A stretch of 64,000 bases of DNA from Eutrigla gurnardus (GCA_963514095.1 OY741277.1:9017409-9081408), one strand, 5' to 3'. Numbered from the stretch's first letter, positions 38,441 to 51,860 are shown. The notes: generated by a model not told the origin, from the letters alone. A program made the numbers and translations.

Positions 38441-40635
38441 ATTGTAAATATACAGCAAGTGGAGTGGGGTGAGTATCGTCTTCTAATTTCTTAACATTTA
38501 AGAAATTATCCCTTGTGACATCATCAAATCTCCAATATTTGCTAATACAAATGTGTTCTATATAAACTAATTTCTAGGAGACAGGGATGAATGAAAGATA
38601 CTCTTCGGGTGCATTATAGGAAATCTGGAATTTGACCTATAGGGAGTACAAGTTAGGCCTTTGACCTTTATGTTTGAAGGGTGTCTTTTGAAAGCCTCTG
38701 AACTTTTTGCAACACTAAAAAAAGTGAATTACAAAAACATAATCTGAGATTCCGTGGCAAAGAGGAGGCGACATTACATAGAGGATGGTAGAGGGAGATG
38801 AGTTTTGGCAGCTTTAAACAGGCCAGTGGAAACTCTAACTGCCTGGTTGGCATCTGGTGCCTCTGGTGGGCTCAGATCATAATCAATAATGGAAGGAGCA
38901 GAGCGCACAAACTCCCTCTCCTCTTTCCATTCCATCCCTCTCTCCACTTTCCTTCTTTCTTCTGTCCATAATAATAATTGTTCTCTCCATCTACTGTCTA
39001 TCTATCTACATAGTAGGTATCTACTTACCCAGGAGGCAGCAGCACCAACCACTTAGCTGTCATTTGCCATTTATTGCAAAACTGTATATTTTTTAAAGAA
39101 AAACTATGTTTAATGGAACATGTGATTTATTTATTTTGTATTCTTCCCACATATAGAGGCCCCATCACAGACAACTCTGACTAACCCGATGGTTGATGAA
39201 GAGAATACGTTGTCACCATAGCTTTTTCCTTTTCAAGCCTCCTTCCTCTGACTATCCTCTTACTTCTACAAATTCCTCACTTCGGAGACCACCATCTAAT
39301 ACCCCACCCCCCATGTGGATCCTTGCTGACCACCCACAGCAGCAGATCATCTGATTACTTGTATGATTACTTGTTACACATCTCCTCTACAATACTCCAG
39401 TCCACTTTCTACCTCCTCTCCTCCCTCTCCGTGTCTCCCCTCCTCAGTGAGACCCCCCACATCACTGGCAGATTGTCATGCTGCCACCGCACTCCTCTTC
39501 TCTCCAATCCCCTGGTCACTCTTTAGGTTTCAAACTCCATTTGGCTGATCTATAGGCTTCTCCTTGGTAAACGAGTCTGAAGTGGTTTGGACAGTTGTAG
39601 ACAGCTTGTTGAAAGGCCAGCTGCCACATATACCACTTATTTATTCATCTCTACATTGATTAATGGAGAAAAGGGTCACGGGTCAACCTTTTATTGTGGA
39701 AGAAGCTTGAGCCGAAAACAAATAAATACTGCTGGGTTTTTTTTTTGTCTGATACCTGACTCTTGTGTTTTGATCAAACTGTCAATAGAAAAAGGGAAAG
39801 TGGGATCATCTCTTTGTGGAAGAGTTGGCCAGGACGTTAGGTTGGCTATTGGATGAACAGTCATTTGAGAATGACACAAAAACCTGAATAATACTGCTTT
39901 GCGCTTTAAAAGGATGGTTTGTTTTCTCTCCATATGTTCTGACAGTGTATTCATGTTGATTGCGTATCGTATTTCTGTCTTAAAACAAACAAACATCTGT
40001 GTGCCTTAGAGACGATGTTTACATTCATAATTCCTTAAATTGTTGTAGCCACAGGGTAATAAATATCTTAATGTATTCATTTACAAGTGTATATGTGTTT
40101 TTTTACAATGTCACAATTGCTGTGGTTTAACTGATATAATATAATATATATAATATAGTGCATATTGCATGTTAGATCTACTGAAGCCTGCACCCCATTA
40201 CATTGTGTTGATATTCCCTTCATTTCGGGACAATTGCACAAATCAAGATTCTGCTGCAAATTAACGTAAACTACTGCCTGGACAATAGGATAATTGAAAG
40301 AAAAACTTTAAAATGCTTTGATAATCATTCATGCCATCTGTTTAAGTGTAAAGCCATTTTGAATTTGAGTGGACATCCCAATGTTTCCAGAAATACTAGA
40401 TATGGGGAATGTCTATAAAATACTGCACACTGTTATTTTCCATTTGATTAAATGGTGCAGCCATAAGAACATGGAATATTTGGTCCCAATGCTCAAATAT
40501 CTCTTCCATAAAGAGTTGGAACTACCTGTAACACAATGTAATACTGTCCCCAAAAAACCCAGATGATTTTAACAATTTTTAAGCTACTTCAAGGTAAATA
40601 GAAAAGGGGAAGTTATTAAGAGTATCAGGTTGTGA
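38441..40635. other. Intergenic, no gene
   Basis: Unique sequence. 39180-39560 is pyrimidine-rich. No recognised exon or repeat family. Confidence 0.4.
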
Positions 40636-40945
40636 GGCAAAGCGCCCCCTAAGGTAGCTGTGGCTCCAATTGATTGATTGGTTCGATTCCAGCCTCCTCC
40701 AGTCCGCATGCCGAAGTGTCCTTGGGCAAGATACTGAACCTCAAATTGCCCCTGAAGGCTGTGCCATCGGCGTGTGAATGTTAGATTAGTTTAGATCCTG
40801 ATGGACAGGCGACACCTTGCATGGCAGCCTCTGTCATCCGTGTATGAATGGGTGTGCAGATGAGTGAATGTAGACTTGTAGTGTAAAGCACTTTGAGGGG
40901 TCGAAAAAAAGACTAGGATCCCTATAGAAATGCACGTCCATTTAA
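40636..40945 (+). mobile_element. tRNA-derived SINE
   Basis: A B-box-like GGTTCGATTCC (40680-40690) lies in the tRNA-like head. It is followed by the common teleost SINE body: CCGAAGTGTCCTTGGGCAAG (from 40710), TGTATGAATGGGTG and GTGTAAAGCACTTTGAGGGG (to about 40900), ending near GTCCATTTA. The A box is not clear, so the head is probably mutated or truncated. Such elements are copied by LINE machinery after Pol III transcription. Confidence 0.8.
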
Positions 40946-41731
40946 GCCTGAAACAGGTTTTAGAGGTTTGCTAAATCAGCAGTACTTGTTTTAGATCCAA
41001 AAGCTTGATATCGCCAATGGAGATGATCATTTTTAAACAATGTTGCATATTTGGCATTTTTGTGTTGGAGCATAGGCCATTGAGAGAACCAGCTACGCTG
41101 CAAATGATTGGCATCCAGGAAAATTGTGCTACTCGTGACACATTATATCATGTATAACCAGTTGACTGTGGACATAAACTGCAGACACAGACATGTAAAC
41201 ATTTTTATTTGGGCTTATAATGTGCTGCCTGTCAACAGTAAAGGAAAGAATCCACAACCCCTGTGACCCAACGCTCAGCATCTTGCTCTGCTGATTGGCA
41301 GTAATGCTATAAACGTAATCAAATCAAATGTCAAACAGCACAGGTTTATGATACACAGGCCAACCTTTGAATCGTTGCTTCAAGTGAATATGTGTGCGCG
41401 CACACACACACACAGACACACACTGGATGCTTTCACTGAACAGTCAGAGCTTTTGAGTCAATCATTTTGATATCAGAAACACTATTCTGTCCATTGTGTG
41501 TATATGTGAAGTGAAAAGGAAAGGGGGAAAAGTCATCACTCGAAACGTCTTGTTTATGTGCTTGTCATTTATTCGCTGTCTGCGGTATATATCCAGGGAA
41601 ACATTCTCACATATCAAAAAACTCCCCTGCCATTTCAGAAATAATTGGCCAGTTCCTTGTGCTGAGCCGGCTCCACGTCCGGTAGATTTTCTCTCTTTTT
41701 TTTCTTCTACACACAACAGAGCTGCCAAAGT

Positions 41732-41732
<1 letters not shown>
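40946..41732. other. Intergenic, no gene
   Basis: Unique sequence with a short CA tract near 41399-41424. No gene. Confidence 0.45.

Positions 41733-41806
<74 letters not shown>
41733..41806. repeat. (CT)37 microsatellite
   Basis: Pure CT run. Confidence 0.98.
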
Positions 41807-41809
<3 letters not shown>

Positions 41810-42124
41810 CCTGCTGACAATGTGTCAACATGTAGATGTCAGCAACAATAACCATAAAACTGTTCTGTGAATGATTGAGATCTCACTTTGGTCTGGTGCC
41901 ATACAAGGTACATTATAATGAAATACAACCAGGTACACCGTGTGGTGTTGTGCAATACAATCTATTATGTAGAGCTGTTGGTTATTACATGGAACGGAAT
42001 TGTTCAAATTAAATGTATAGCAAAACAAATAAGAGGTATCTCTTCTGTAACATGGCTACCTTCAGCTTTCAAACTTGATACAATTCTTTGGTATCTCAGC
42101 AAGTAATAACGGCTTAAGGGCTTA

Positions 42125-42126
<2 letters not shown>

Positions 42127-42173
<47 letters not shown>
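42127..42173. repeat. (GT)23 microsatellite
   Basis: Pure GT run. Confidence 0.97.
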
Positions 42174-42174
<1 letters not shown>

Positions 42175-42636
42175 AGTGTGTACACTACCATACTTGTGTT
42201 TCTATTCATGTGTATGCCTCTGTGCGTGCTTGTGCTTATTACAATGAAAAAATCCCTGCATTTTGACGTTTATCCTCATGTTAAATCAAGTCAAACTCAC
42301 AAGCCAAGGACTGCTGAGCTAAGGATAAATTGGAACAAACTCATTGACTCCATTTTGGTTTTCTCCCCAGGCTCACTTCTTTCATTATCTCCTCATTTGT
42401 TCCTGTCCCCAAAGTGCCTCACAGAGCTACACCAATTTCAATCTCAGTAGCTGTCATAGAAAAATGTAAAAAAAAAAAAAAAGATCATGGCCTTCACTCG
42501 CAGTGAAGTAAAATAACAGGTTATATGAAGCAACACAAACACAGGCTTTATACAGTATTTAACCCACTGTTTGTTGATCTTACACCCATGCGACCTTTTA
42601 GTCACAAAAACATAAATATGAGAAAAAATGCTTTAA

Positions 42637-43224
42637 AGTGGCAATCCGTAACATTTTCATCTATGTAATTGTCTTTTAAGTTACTATCTATCAAAGAGTG
42701 AGTTAAAACAATGGTGATTGATCATGTGAACCACTTTGCCCAGAAATAAGATCTCCTGTGGCGACATTCCCTCGCAAAATTAAAAAATAGTGAGGCTTTT
42801 TACGTCAGTCAGCAGCGGTTGGTCTGCCCAGATGAAGCTACTCGAAGTATGCAGCGTTTCATCGTAATTGCAAATCGGTAACTTCCAATTGCTACTCAGG
42901 CTCCCTCTAGTCTAAAGTGTTTGACCGGCGCAGACAGGTACATTTTATTACTGCTGACTCACAATGGGAGGATCAACAGGCAGAGAAAGAAGACCCTTCA
43001 ACTTCCAGTCCAGAGAAAAAGAAACAAAAAACTAATGGAAGTGAAGAAGGGCAAGAAATCAACAAGCAAAGGGACTGCCAACGAGGGAGCATTTGAAGGC
43101 ATCACGCAGATGAGAGACAGTCGACACTGTTCGGTGAGGGAGATGAGGAGTTACGCCTGCAGTTCCATCTACCGCCAAAGAGGCCGCTAGAAGCAACGGA
43201 TCTCAAATCTTATGGACTGCCACT
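42637..43224. mobile_element. TTAA-flanked MITE B (588 bp)
   Basis: Inverted ends AGTGGCAATCCGTAA ... TTATGGACTGCCACT (a few mismatches), flanked by TTAA at 42633-42636 and 43225-43228. It carries an 89-codon open frame (42921-43190) that shows no transposase signature. The ends differ from MITE A, so it is a separate family in a TTAA-targeting superfamily (piggyBac or Kolobok). Confidence 0.83.
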
Positions 43225-43228
43225 TTAA

Positions 43229-43719
43229 AGTGGAAAAGTCAAATTGTGTTACTAGCAATTCGATGATGTGTACAGCTGTTTTATGCTTTGGTTTCTTGGT
43301 ACCTGGAATAAATACCGTCTCTACCCATTAATTACACCTCTGGAGTTGCTGAACATATTTCGGCGGCCGATGTCATGTTTAAAATAATGCTATAAGAAAG
43401 ATGCAGCCAGATTCGTTCACAGTAACAATGAACACGCACTGAACATTTTGCTCACCAGCTGTTTGTCACAAGAGCTTTTCAATTATCAGTCACAGGAATA
43501 AAATATGTTTGCTTTGCTTCGTATTCATATGGATTCTTCACTGGAAAAATCACTTTAATTATCCTTCACTTTTATTTTTGATAAAAAAGATAGATAAAAA
43601 TAAGTTGTCATCATTATTATTATTAGATTTCAGTTATAAGGAGAGACATTTTAGGTATTTCTGTGTGTTGAACTTCAGTAACCAAGTGAGATGGGATGTC
43701 CTTGGGTGACCCCTGTCTG
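43229..43719. other. Intergenic, no gene
   Basis: AT-rich unique sequence; no feature recognised. Confidence 0.4.
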
Positions 43720-44170
43720 CTATATTTCTATTAGCAGGCCTTCAGCACAGCACATGCTGGATATTACTGGGAGAAGAGCTATTACTCCAGAGCATCTAAT
43801 AATTGAACGCGGCTTCAACCCAGAATTATTCCATGACTCATCCACTCTTCAGTCATGCAATCCCGCCTAAAGGCTATGGAATAACCATGATAGAAAGAGA
43901 GAGAAGAGGAGAGGTGAAGTGCCCCATATCATAGCGCAGGAGAGGCCCTGAGAGCTGTGTGTGATTGTTATGGAGAGCCATGGGTGTATCTTATCTATGC
44001 ACAGTTATGAGCAGTTGGGATTTAAGCCCCCTTGACATTTACCTGGAGAACTTTTTGCTGACGTCTTTCTGCTCACCTTTCATTTATCAGTCTCTGAATT
44101 GGCTCTTGTCAATTCCTGCCTCTACTATAGTTGCAGCCATTCATTGTGGATCACAAAAGGCACAATAGCA
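43720..44170. promoter_or_regulatory. Possible enhancer block in the desert
   Basis: Low-repeat sequence with CATCTAATAATTGAACG, CCCAGAATTATTCC and GTGTGATTGTTATGG. Compositional inference only. Confidence 0.25.
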
Positions 44171-46007
44171 TACATTAGGTCAAGCGCACCCAAACCAACA
44201 TTCAAATATTGTTAATGGCATTTTAGATCCATCTGCAGGGATTTGGTGTATGAGTGAAGATGAGTGATATCTATCCATGGATGTCTAAAAGTAAAATCAG
44301 ATCACAAACTTATCTTGATTATAGTCAACTAGTAACATATTTAAATATTATATGGCATTTAAGGCATGTAAATGTACAGTATGACTACTATCGGCCCTAC
44401 AATTGATGATGTTTATAATGCTCAGTTTTTCTTGAAATTACTTTAGAGAGCTGTGGATTCAGCTTCATGAATATTTTGGAGAGGAACTGAGTTGTACTGC
44501 ATTAAACTAAGAGGTGTTTATAATATGCTAGTAATTAAACAATGACAATAGACTGAATACAGATAATAAGTTAACTGCTTGCTTGCATTATCAACAAATC
44601 AGTGTTAAATCATTTGAGTCCAAGCTGACGAGAGCTGCCCCCCTCTGCAGAGATAACTTTTCGGAGATATCTCTAGCCTACAGGCAAAAACAATATTAAT
44701 AAGTAAAAACATGTTAACCAAATGTCCATACTTGCATGATTTCTGATTGAATTCCTTTGGTTTGGCCTTGTTATTCACTACAATATGAGTATACATGTCA
44801 AAACAATAGCCAATCAGAGGAAAACATCCTATCACAACACAACTTGATGCTATGTAAACATTAAATTCACGTGAAGGCGAGTGAATGAAAACAAGTGCAA
44901 GGGACGCTTGAAATTGATTGAAACAATTAATGCAGTCCAACAAACAAAGAAAAAAATAGATATTTTCAGCCAAACTACATTCACATGCAACTTTTCATTC
45001 AGTCTGTGTGCAGTCCTACAGTTTATAAACACACACACACACACACAGAGAGAGAGAAATGATCCCACATCCATCATGACTAAAAATGAAGAGTTGTTTA
45101 AATGGCTGCGTCAGTCCCCCACAACCAGCGGTAATAAAATATCTCCAGTGAGCATTCTGATCAATGGAGGAGAGAAGAAACACAAGCTGGCAGGGTTAAT
45201 GGGCCCCATTCCACTTAAATACCATATGAGTGACTCTGGGGAGACAGAGATGGAGGGAGAGTGGGAGGAAGAGAAGGGGTGGGGAGAGGCACTGAAAGAT
45301 GGGGGGGGAAATAAAAGAGAAGATATGGTATAGGAGAAAACCAAACATATATAGAAGAATTAGGAAAAGAAGGTTTTGAGGCAGTGCAAAGGGGTCGGGT
45401 TGGGATGTATGCCAGTGTGAACGATAGAGGGAGATGGAATAAATGAGGAAGAGAGAGGATAAAATTGTACTTGCAAAGACATTAAAGCATGGAGAGTAAC
45501 TAATTAAGCCTGTGTGTAAGGATGCATTATATCATTATTATCTTTAATATCATCGTTAGCACTGTCAATTTGCAGATTTGAGTTGAGATTTTATAGTTGA
45601 AAAAAGAGGTGAAATCATAAATGAAAATGGAACAAAGCAGTAATTTAGGAATATTGTAATCATCTCTGTGTGTCTGCAATTAGGTGGCCATTATCCAGGG
45701 GAAATGTCCCAACATTTTTGAATATTTACCAGCTTAACCCCATTAAGACCTCTTTTCAGTGAGATCAATCTAGCTCTTCTAGTATTTTTACAAACATAAT
45801 TCACAGCAGGTACACATGTAAACACTCAAAATATTACAACCTAATAAGGCTTCATTAATTACAAATATATTTTTTCCACTCAATTCGAATATAAGTCATT
45901 CCAAAGTGATATTTTGTTTTTGTTTCACTGTTATGTGGACTTAATAAACCGAATAATGTCAGTTGTATTATTAACATACCTCCAACCACTGTGCAAAGGC
46001 TGAGCAA

Positions 46008-46008
<1 letters not shown>
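44171..46008. other. Intergenic, no gene
   Basis: Unique AT-rich sequence; 45240-45460 is purine-rich. No exon recognised. Confidence 0.4.

Positions 46009-46089
<81 letters not shown>
46009..46089. repeat. (CA)40 microsatellite
   Basis: Pure CA run, the first of three within 500 bp. Confidence 0.98.
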
Positions 46090-46091
<2 letters not shown>

Positions 46092-46271
46092 CCCTCTGAA
46101 TTTATGTGTCTTTATAGGTTGAACCAGCTGCATCTGTGAACACTGATACCAGCATTGATCCAACCTGGGTCTTTGTAATGGACTCCAATAACAACTCCAT
46201 TACTGCTGGCACACTGATTAGTGTGTGGGGCCGACTATAAAATTAGCCCTCCAGGATGCACGCACACGCAA

Positions 46272-46273
<2 letters not shown>

Positions 46274-46319
<46 letters not shown>
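46274..46319. repeat. (CA)23 microsatellite
   Basis: Pure CA run flanked by CG/CA steps. Confidence 0.98.
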
Positions 46320-46321
<2 letters not shown>

Positions 46322-46417
46322 GCGCACGCACACCTACAGATACGACTCACATACTATCGGGTACTGGGGAAAATATAAAGATGGACAACACAGACATTAC
46401 AAATTCACACAAACGAG

Positions 46418-46421
<4 letters not shown>

Positions 46422-46493
<72 letters not shown>
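46422..46493. repeat. (CA)36 microsatellite
   Basis: Pure CA run. Confidence 0.98.
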
Positions 46494-46499
<6 letters not shown>

Positions 46500-46642
46500 C
46501 ACCCGCATGCTGTGTCAATAGTCATTCAGCATGCAGACAGAGATTAGCTGGCTACAGGAGAACAAAGGTGTCCCCTCCATTGGCAGCCCGACATCCTCCT
46601 CGTCAAATTTAAACCCAAATATTGATTTCCTTTAGGCCCTCG

Positions 46643-46677
<35 letters not shown>

Positions 46678-46688
46678 GTCTCTCTCTC
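46643..46688. repeat. Interrupted (TC)n microsatellite
   Basis: TC units with two TG interruptions. Confidence 0.93.
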
Positions 46689-46752
46689 CATCTCTCCTCA
46701 CCACTATTATTTCACAGAAGAGCATGAGGTGTAGTGGAAGTATATGCAGCAA

Positions 46753-46778
46753 GGGGGGTGGGGGGGGGGGGGGGGGGG
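46753..46778. repeat. Poly-G run with one T
   Basis: Six G, one T, then 19 G on the plus strand. Confidence 0.95.
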
Positions 46779-46929
46779 TGTAGTGCGTGGTGACATAGCA
46801 ACGACTGCACGCACGCAAACACCCCATGACTACTCTCTTTGAACTCAAGTTCAATGAGGGATATGTGTATCTGTCGCCTCTTTTTCTGTAGGCACAAAGT
46901 GGGGGCCCCAGTTGCATCGGGGGGTAAAA

Positions 46930-47900
46930 CCACGAGGCAAATTAAATCAATGGGCTTCCCACTGGCAGATGGCTCACTTTAACACTCAGTTAGCCTTTAG
47001 ATAATTGAGGCGTTGACTCTTCGGCGGTCGTAAAAAAACGGATGGCTTGTTTATACGTTTCACTGGAATAGATCAGCAGAGGTTAAATAAATGAAATCCC
47101 ATTTGTCAGGGAGAGGAACCCCGGTAATAATAAATGCCCCCTCCCACCCCCACCCTCTGCAAACACCTCCACTGTTTGGCCTCATAAATAGAGAAGGAGA
47201 GGGAAGATGTTGCCCACTCGCCCCAGCCATCCGCGCAGCCTGGCCGTGACGCCATTTTGCCATTGATAGGGTAGCCCTGCTTAATGAAACGGCCCTTCCT
47301 TCCCCTCTTCTCCGCTTGTTTTTTCGGCCCTCCTCCCTCCTGCACGCAGTGTGATAAGTAGCGAACCAGCGAAGCCTGTAATTACAATCTTACCGAGGAA
47401 CCCTGGCCCAATCTGTGTATAAATCTCGCCATCCAATTACAAGATGTAATAATTTTGCAGTCAAGCTGGTAATGAGGTCTAATACTCATGCATGTGATAA
47501 TCCCCCCTGGATGCTGACTCTATCAGATGTTAGCTTTGTAATTATACTGGCAGAAAATCATTATTTCATGTTCAGCAGAAAAATGAGCTTGGTGGGGGGA
47601 AGTTAATTTTCTCTATGCTCTGTGAAGCATAGACTAAATTTTAATGATCTAATCATTACCCCCGACTATCCCCGGCTGCAATTGACCCATGTTACTTGTG
47701 TGAGGCAACATTTCGCTCGTTTAAGAGTCCCTGATAAGCAGTGAGGTTTGCCAGGTAGGTGCCTTTTTATTTAGTAATTATACCACAATAAAACTATTAT
47801 GCTAATGAAATGGAAATCGATATCGTTGGGCCGCAGTGTCATTTAACAGCTGCACGGAACATAAATCACATTTTTAATTGTAAGCAGTTAACATTTCCAC
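46930..47900. promoter_or_regulatory. Strongest candidate conserved enhancer in the desert
   Basis: Nearly 1 kb without tandem repeats or transposon traces. It has many homeodomain-type cores: CCTGTAATTACAATC, ATCCAATTACAAGATG, GGTAATGAGGTC, TTTGTAATTATACTGG, TTAATGATCTAATCATTACC, TTAGTAATTATACC and ATGCTAATGAAATGG. Its position far upstream of irx4 fits the enhancer-rich IrxA desert. That it is conserved across vertebrates is my inference and needs an alignment. Confidence 0.45.
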
Positions 47901-47928
47901 ATTATTGCTTTGTGTATTTTCCTTTCTC

Positions 47929-47931
<3 letters not shown>

Positions 47932-47978
<47 letters not shown>
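47932..47978. repeat. (GT)23 microsatellite
   Basis: Pure GT run. Confidence 0.97.
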
Positions 47979-47982
<4 letters not shown>

Positions 47983-50661
47983 CGTTTGATACAGCCAGCT
48001 AGAGAAAAGGTCAGCCGCTGCTGTCTTTGAGCTGCAGGAACGTCTCTGTTTCATCCTGCTCTCACTCTTTCCGATGCAGACCGATGTAAATACCTCCACC
48101 GTGCCGTGTTTGTGTGCATTCATATTGAGTGTGATCTACTGTATACAGCACAAACCAGCAAATGCTGAAGGCACAAGTACAAAAGTACATGATTAAAGTC
48201 TAATTGCACAATGGTTGTAAGTCTATACTCTCGGGCCAATGGGTTCTGACGTAATACAAATTATTATTTTAGCATAACAAAAATGCATGTCAGTCAGTCA
48301 GATGGAAGGAATGCATAAAAAAAAGAGCTCACATGTGGTCCTCAAACTGTGCGTGTTTTTTAGCACTTGCTATGCAGTTGCATATGTCATTATATAAATA
48401 TCAGAATTTACACATGGGTCACATGAACATAATTAGTTTATGGTCTTGTACTTATGATGTTTTGAATACATAGTAACTTTTGAAATAATTACTTTTCAAA
48501 GATGTATTTCAAAAGTCACCAGGCCTGATTAAATAGTTCTAGGTTAAAATGAAAGAATTGTAACTTTACCTCACTTGAACTTTCAAAGCTGATGCTGTTG
48601 GCTGGTTTGCCTTTGAGGGCTTAACCCTCAAACCCATTCGATGGACACCTCTTGAAGTGTTATTAAGATTGTTGTTATTGTTGCAGTTGTTATTATTCAT
48701 AGTAGTAGTAAACTTATTAATACTTATGCTGAAAACCTTTGCATTATGTTCAACAAGACAAAAGAACTGTAGTTATTCAAAACATCAATTTATACATATT
48801 ATTTGTATACATGAATGAATAAACATCTATTTTACATTGTGTTAGAATGATTAAATACATAATTATGTATTTTATAGGAACAACACAATGAGGTACACAG
48901 ACTTCTATATTTACATATGTGTGGTGTATATTTTCTTCTCATTAAGAAGACATTGTGCACCAACATTGATATGACATTGGCTAACACAGCGCATATTGTT
49001 GACTGAAGTGATAAAAGTGCCTCAGTTTTCAGCTATCTGTATGGAGTCCAGGCGTCTGAGCGGTTTCAGGTTACCACCGTTCCACGGTGAGCAAACGTAG
49101 CCGACCGATAAAAAAATACTACAAGACAACAGAATGCTTATAAAACCACATGAGCAGACAGCACAGAGAGGTGTAAAGCAACAGAGGGGTGTCAGAGAAA
49201 GTAAAACATGGCGTGCAATACGGCGATAAAATCTGAGCTCAGCTGTCCAGGGGTCACGGCTGGCGGGGCGCGAGATAGCGTAGTTAATAGAGATGATTGA
49301 TTGTAGCAGGACAACCCAATAGCGTCTGGGACATGGGAAATTATTAAACACATGATCTGCATCTTTTAACAAAGGCTGTTTGTTTTTTTTTTTAAATATA
49401 GATTCAGATGCAAATATTTAATTTGCAGATGATATAAAGACAAAGCAGGACAAAGGTTAGGTTTTCTGTCAAATGTTGACCTCATCTGAATGTCGGTAAA
49501 GGTCAAAGATTGCACCATGTTTTGTGTCCCAAGTTCACTGTTGGTACATATCGTGTTTGCAGTGTTGACAAACAGTTTGCATGAAGATTACATGTAACAT
49601 GTGCGAGGGGATTTTATAAAAGTGTGTGATGAAGTTTTATTACTTTAGCTCATTGTTACTGTCCATTGCTGATACAGCGCACATTGTTTGGATGAACGTG
49701 ATATGCACACATGCAACATGCATATGCAACATATAGTCATCACTATTGAATAAAATCAGTTTTTCCTCTACTTTTATCAATATGTACCATGTGCGTGTAG
49801 CTTGTGTATAACAAACACCAATATGTTAGCTGTCCCGCTAAGCACAAGCTCATAGTAGATCCTTTTTGATACATTATCATTGTTTCATGCACACTAAACT
49901 GGACAGGGATCATCCCAAAAGTAAAATGAGACTCTAGCACTGATGCAATATCGATATTTACCTAAATTAGCTCCTCTTATCACAAATTTGCTATGCATAA
50001 AATATAAACATATTTGAGACTTTGCCTGTGCCCTTGACTTAGTTATTGTTATATGAGGGACATCACAATCTGAGCAGATTATGTTTTCATACGTGGTTCT
50101 TCAAGGAGTGATATTGAAATCAGCATGCATTGTGCACTGGGGCGTACTTCACCTTTTTCTCAGTATGATGGATGTGCATCCTACACCAAAGTGATAAGAG
50201 TCATTATTTGATGATCAACCATCCATTGTATAGTAGTCCTCATAAATAAGGTTCACCAAACCATGCGTATGAGCTAAGGCTGCATCGCATTACATCAATA
50301 TGGTGACATCTCACACTCAAGATTTCGAGGCATTTCATGTTTGTGGTGTTCATTCTGACTAAATAAACTTGAACAAATAACTGGGGAAAATAGTTTCTCC
50401 TTCCATCTCTAGCCTGGCTATTAGCCTTTGTACCATCCAATGTTTTTTTTTTTTTTCATTCTCAGAAGACTCGTGTTGTTGGGGGTAAGAACACGTACTG
50501 TTACTTCCTATTAGATGTTATTTAAATGTTATGCAAGGCCCCCTGTGCATCTGGAATCCATGCCATGTGAAATTTATTTATTGAAAGTTTTGGTCACACA
50601 TGGAAAGTTAAGCAGATGGTGCATCTTGAGCACTCAGACACGAATGAACATACACACACCA
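47979..50661. other. Intergenic, no gene
   Basis: AT-rich unique sequence. A GC-richer island at 49020-49340 gives a 116-codon minus-strand frame with no recognised family. No gene called. Confidence 0.4.
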
Positions 50662-50669
50662 ACACACAC

Positions 50670-50760
<91 letters not shown>
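50662..50760. repeat. (CA)n microsatellite, about 49 units
   Basis: CA run with one CG interruption near 50673-50674. Confidence 0.97.
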
Positions 50761-50763
<3 letters not shown>

Positions 50764-50859
50764 CCATCAAGAGAGCCAGGGAGCGTGGGGGCCCCTTTGT
50801 GTCCTCCTTTCTCTCCTCTCCTCTGCTGCTCTCTATTCCTCCCCTCTTCTCCTGACGCC

Positions 50860-51110
50860 GTTATATGTATTATCTTTATGCCTGCCCATCTCTGGACACG
50901 GACGCCTCTTGTTTCGCCATTTTAAACAGATCTAATCAGCAGTGTGTTAAACAAGAGTGGATCTTTTATGCATTGGGTGTTAGGACAAGCAAATCACCGC
51001 TGTAGATCAACCGAATAAACAACTCCACCCTGATTCAATTACAACAGCTGGGGTCTGTGCTTTTATCTGGCGTGGACATCATTTCAATCAAAATGTAAAA
51101 TAATCCAATC
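50860..51110. promoter_or_regulatory. Possible enhancer block in the desert
   Basis: Low-repeat sequence with AGATCTAATCAGCAG, GATTCAATTACAACAGCTG and AAAATAATCCAATCC. It lies just left of the triple-motif region. Compositional inference. Confidence 0.3.
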
Positions 51111-51329
51111 CAATAGCTGAGATAGGATACAGACTGCTGAGCTTAGTTGTTTTATTTTTTTTTTTTAAAGAGAAAGAAAATACAAGGCATTCTCTGCCCG
51201 CTCTCTCGCTCCGTCTTTCTTTCTGACAGCTATCAAGAAGTTCCCATTCCCAAACTCCATTACCTTGTGTAATAGCATTCAAAACTGAATTGAAGGGAAG
51301 GAGAGGGAGAGATTGTTTGCTATATTTTT

Positions 51330-51860
51330 ATTACTCAAAGCTGTTTTCCACGACACTGCCTGGTGCACTTTTATTCATCTAATTAACAACAGCATCACAT
51401 TTTTCTTGTCCCCTTCATGGACCTCCTCGCCTTTTTTTGTCTTACAGGCAACAGCAATTATTGTGTAAGATCATACTTAGCGGGAATTGAAAAGTCGGCA
51501 TAGGCTGTATTAATGGCAAGGTAATGTAAATGTTTTCTCTCTAAGTTATGGATTCGATGGCAATAGGATACAGGCCACTGCACTTTAGCCCCCTTTAATT
51601 AACTGAGCTGAATGCACCATGACAGAAATTTGGAGCAATCTTGAGAAGGAAGGGAGAGAGAGAGAGAGACAGCAGAGGAAGAGAGAGGGATTTTTCTCAG
51701 TAATAATGTTCGAGGAAATTGAATGTAGGGGAATGTACAACAATGTTAATAATATGGCTTGTTCTATCTGCAATAATGTAATCTAATAGAAAGCAATTAA
51801 TTTAGGACACAGGCCACTGCACTTTTTACTCATTTAATTAACACACGGGATATTTGCAAG
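51330..51860. promoter_or_regulatory. Candidate enhancer with a composite motif repeated three times
   Basis: The word TGCACTTT is followed 16-17 bases later (start to start) by TAATTAAC at three places: 51364-51387, 51579-51603 and 51818-51842. Copies 2 and 3 also share a 17-base exact match ACAGGCCACTGCACTTT (51570-51586 and 51809-51825), with the same 7-base spacer before TTTAATTAAC. The repeated architecture suggests a cooperative site containing a homeodomain core. Function is inferred. Confidence 0.45.

Noticed and set aside
42921..43190. 89-codon open frame inside MITE B
   Set aside because: Lies in a non-autonomous element with no catalytic motif; likely chance.
49022..49372. 116-codon minus-strand open frame in a GC-richer patch
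   Set aside because: No recognised motif or splice structure; could be an unassigned repeat or regulatory DNA. Not called as a gene.
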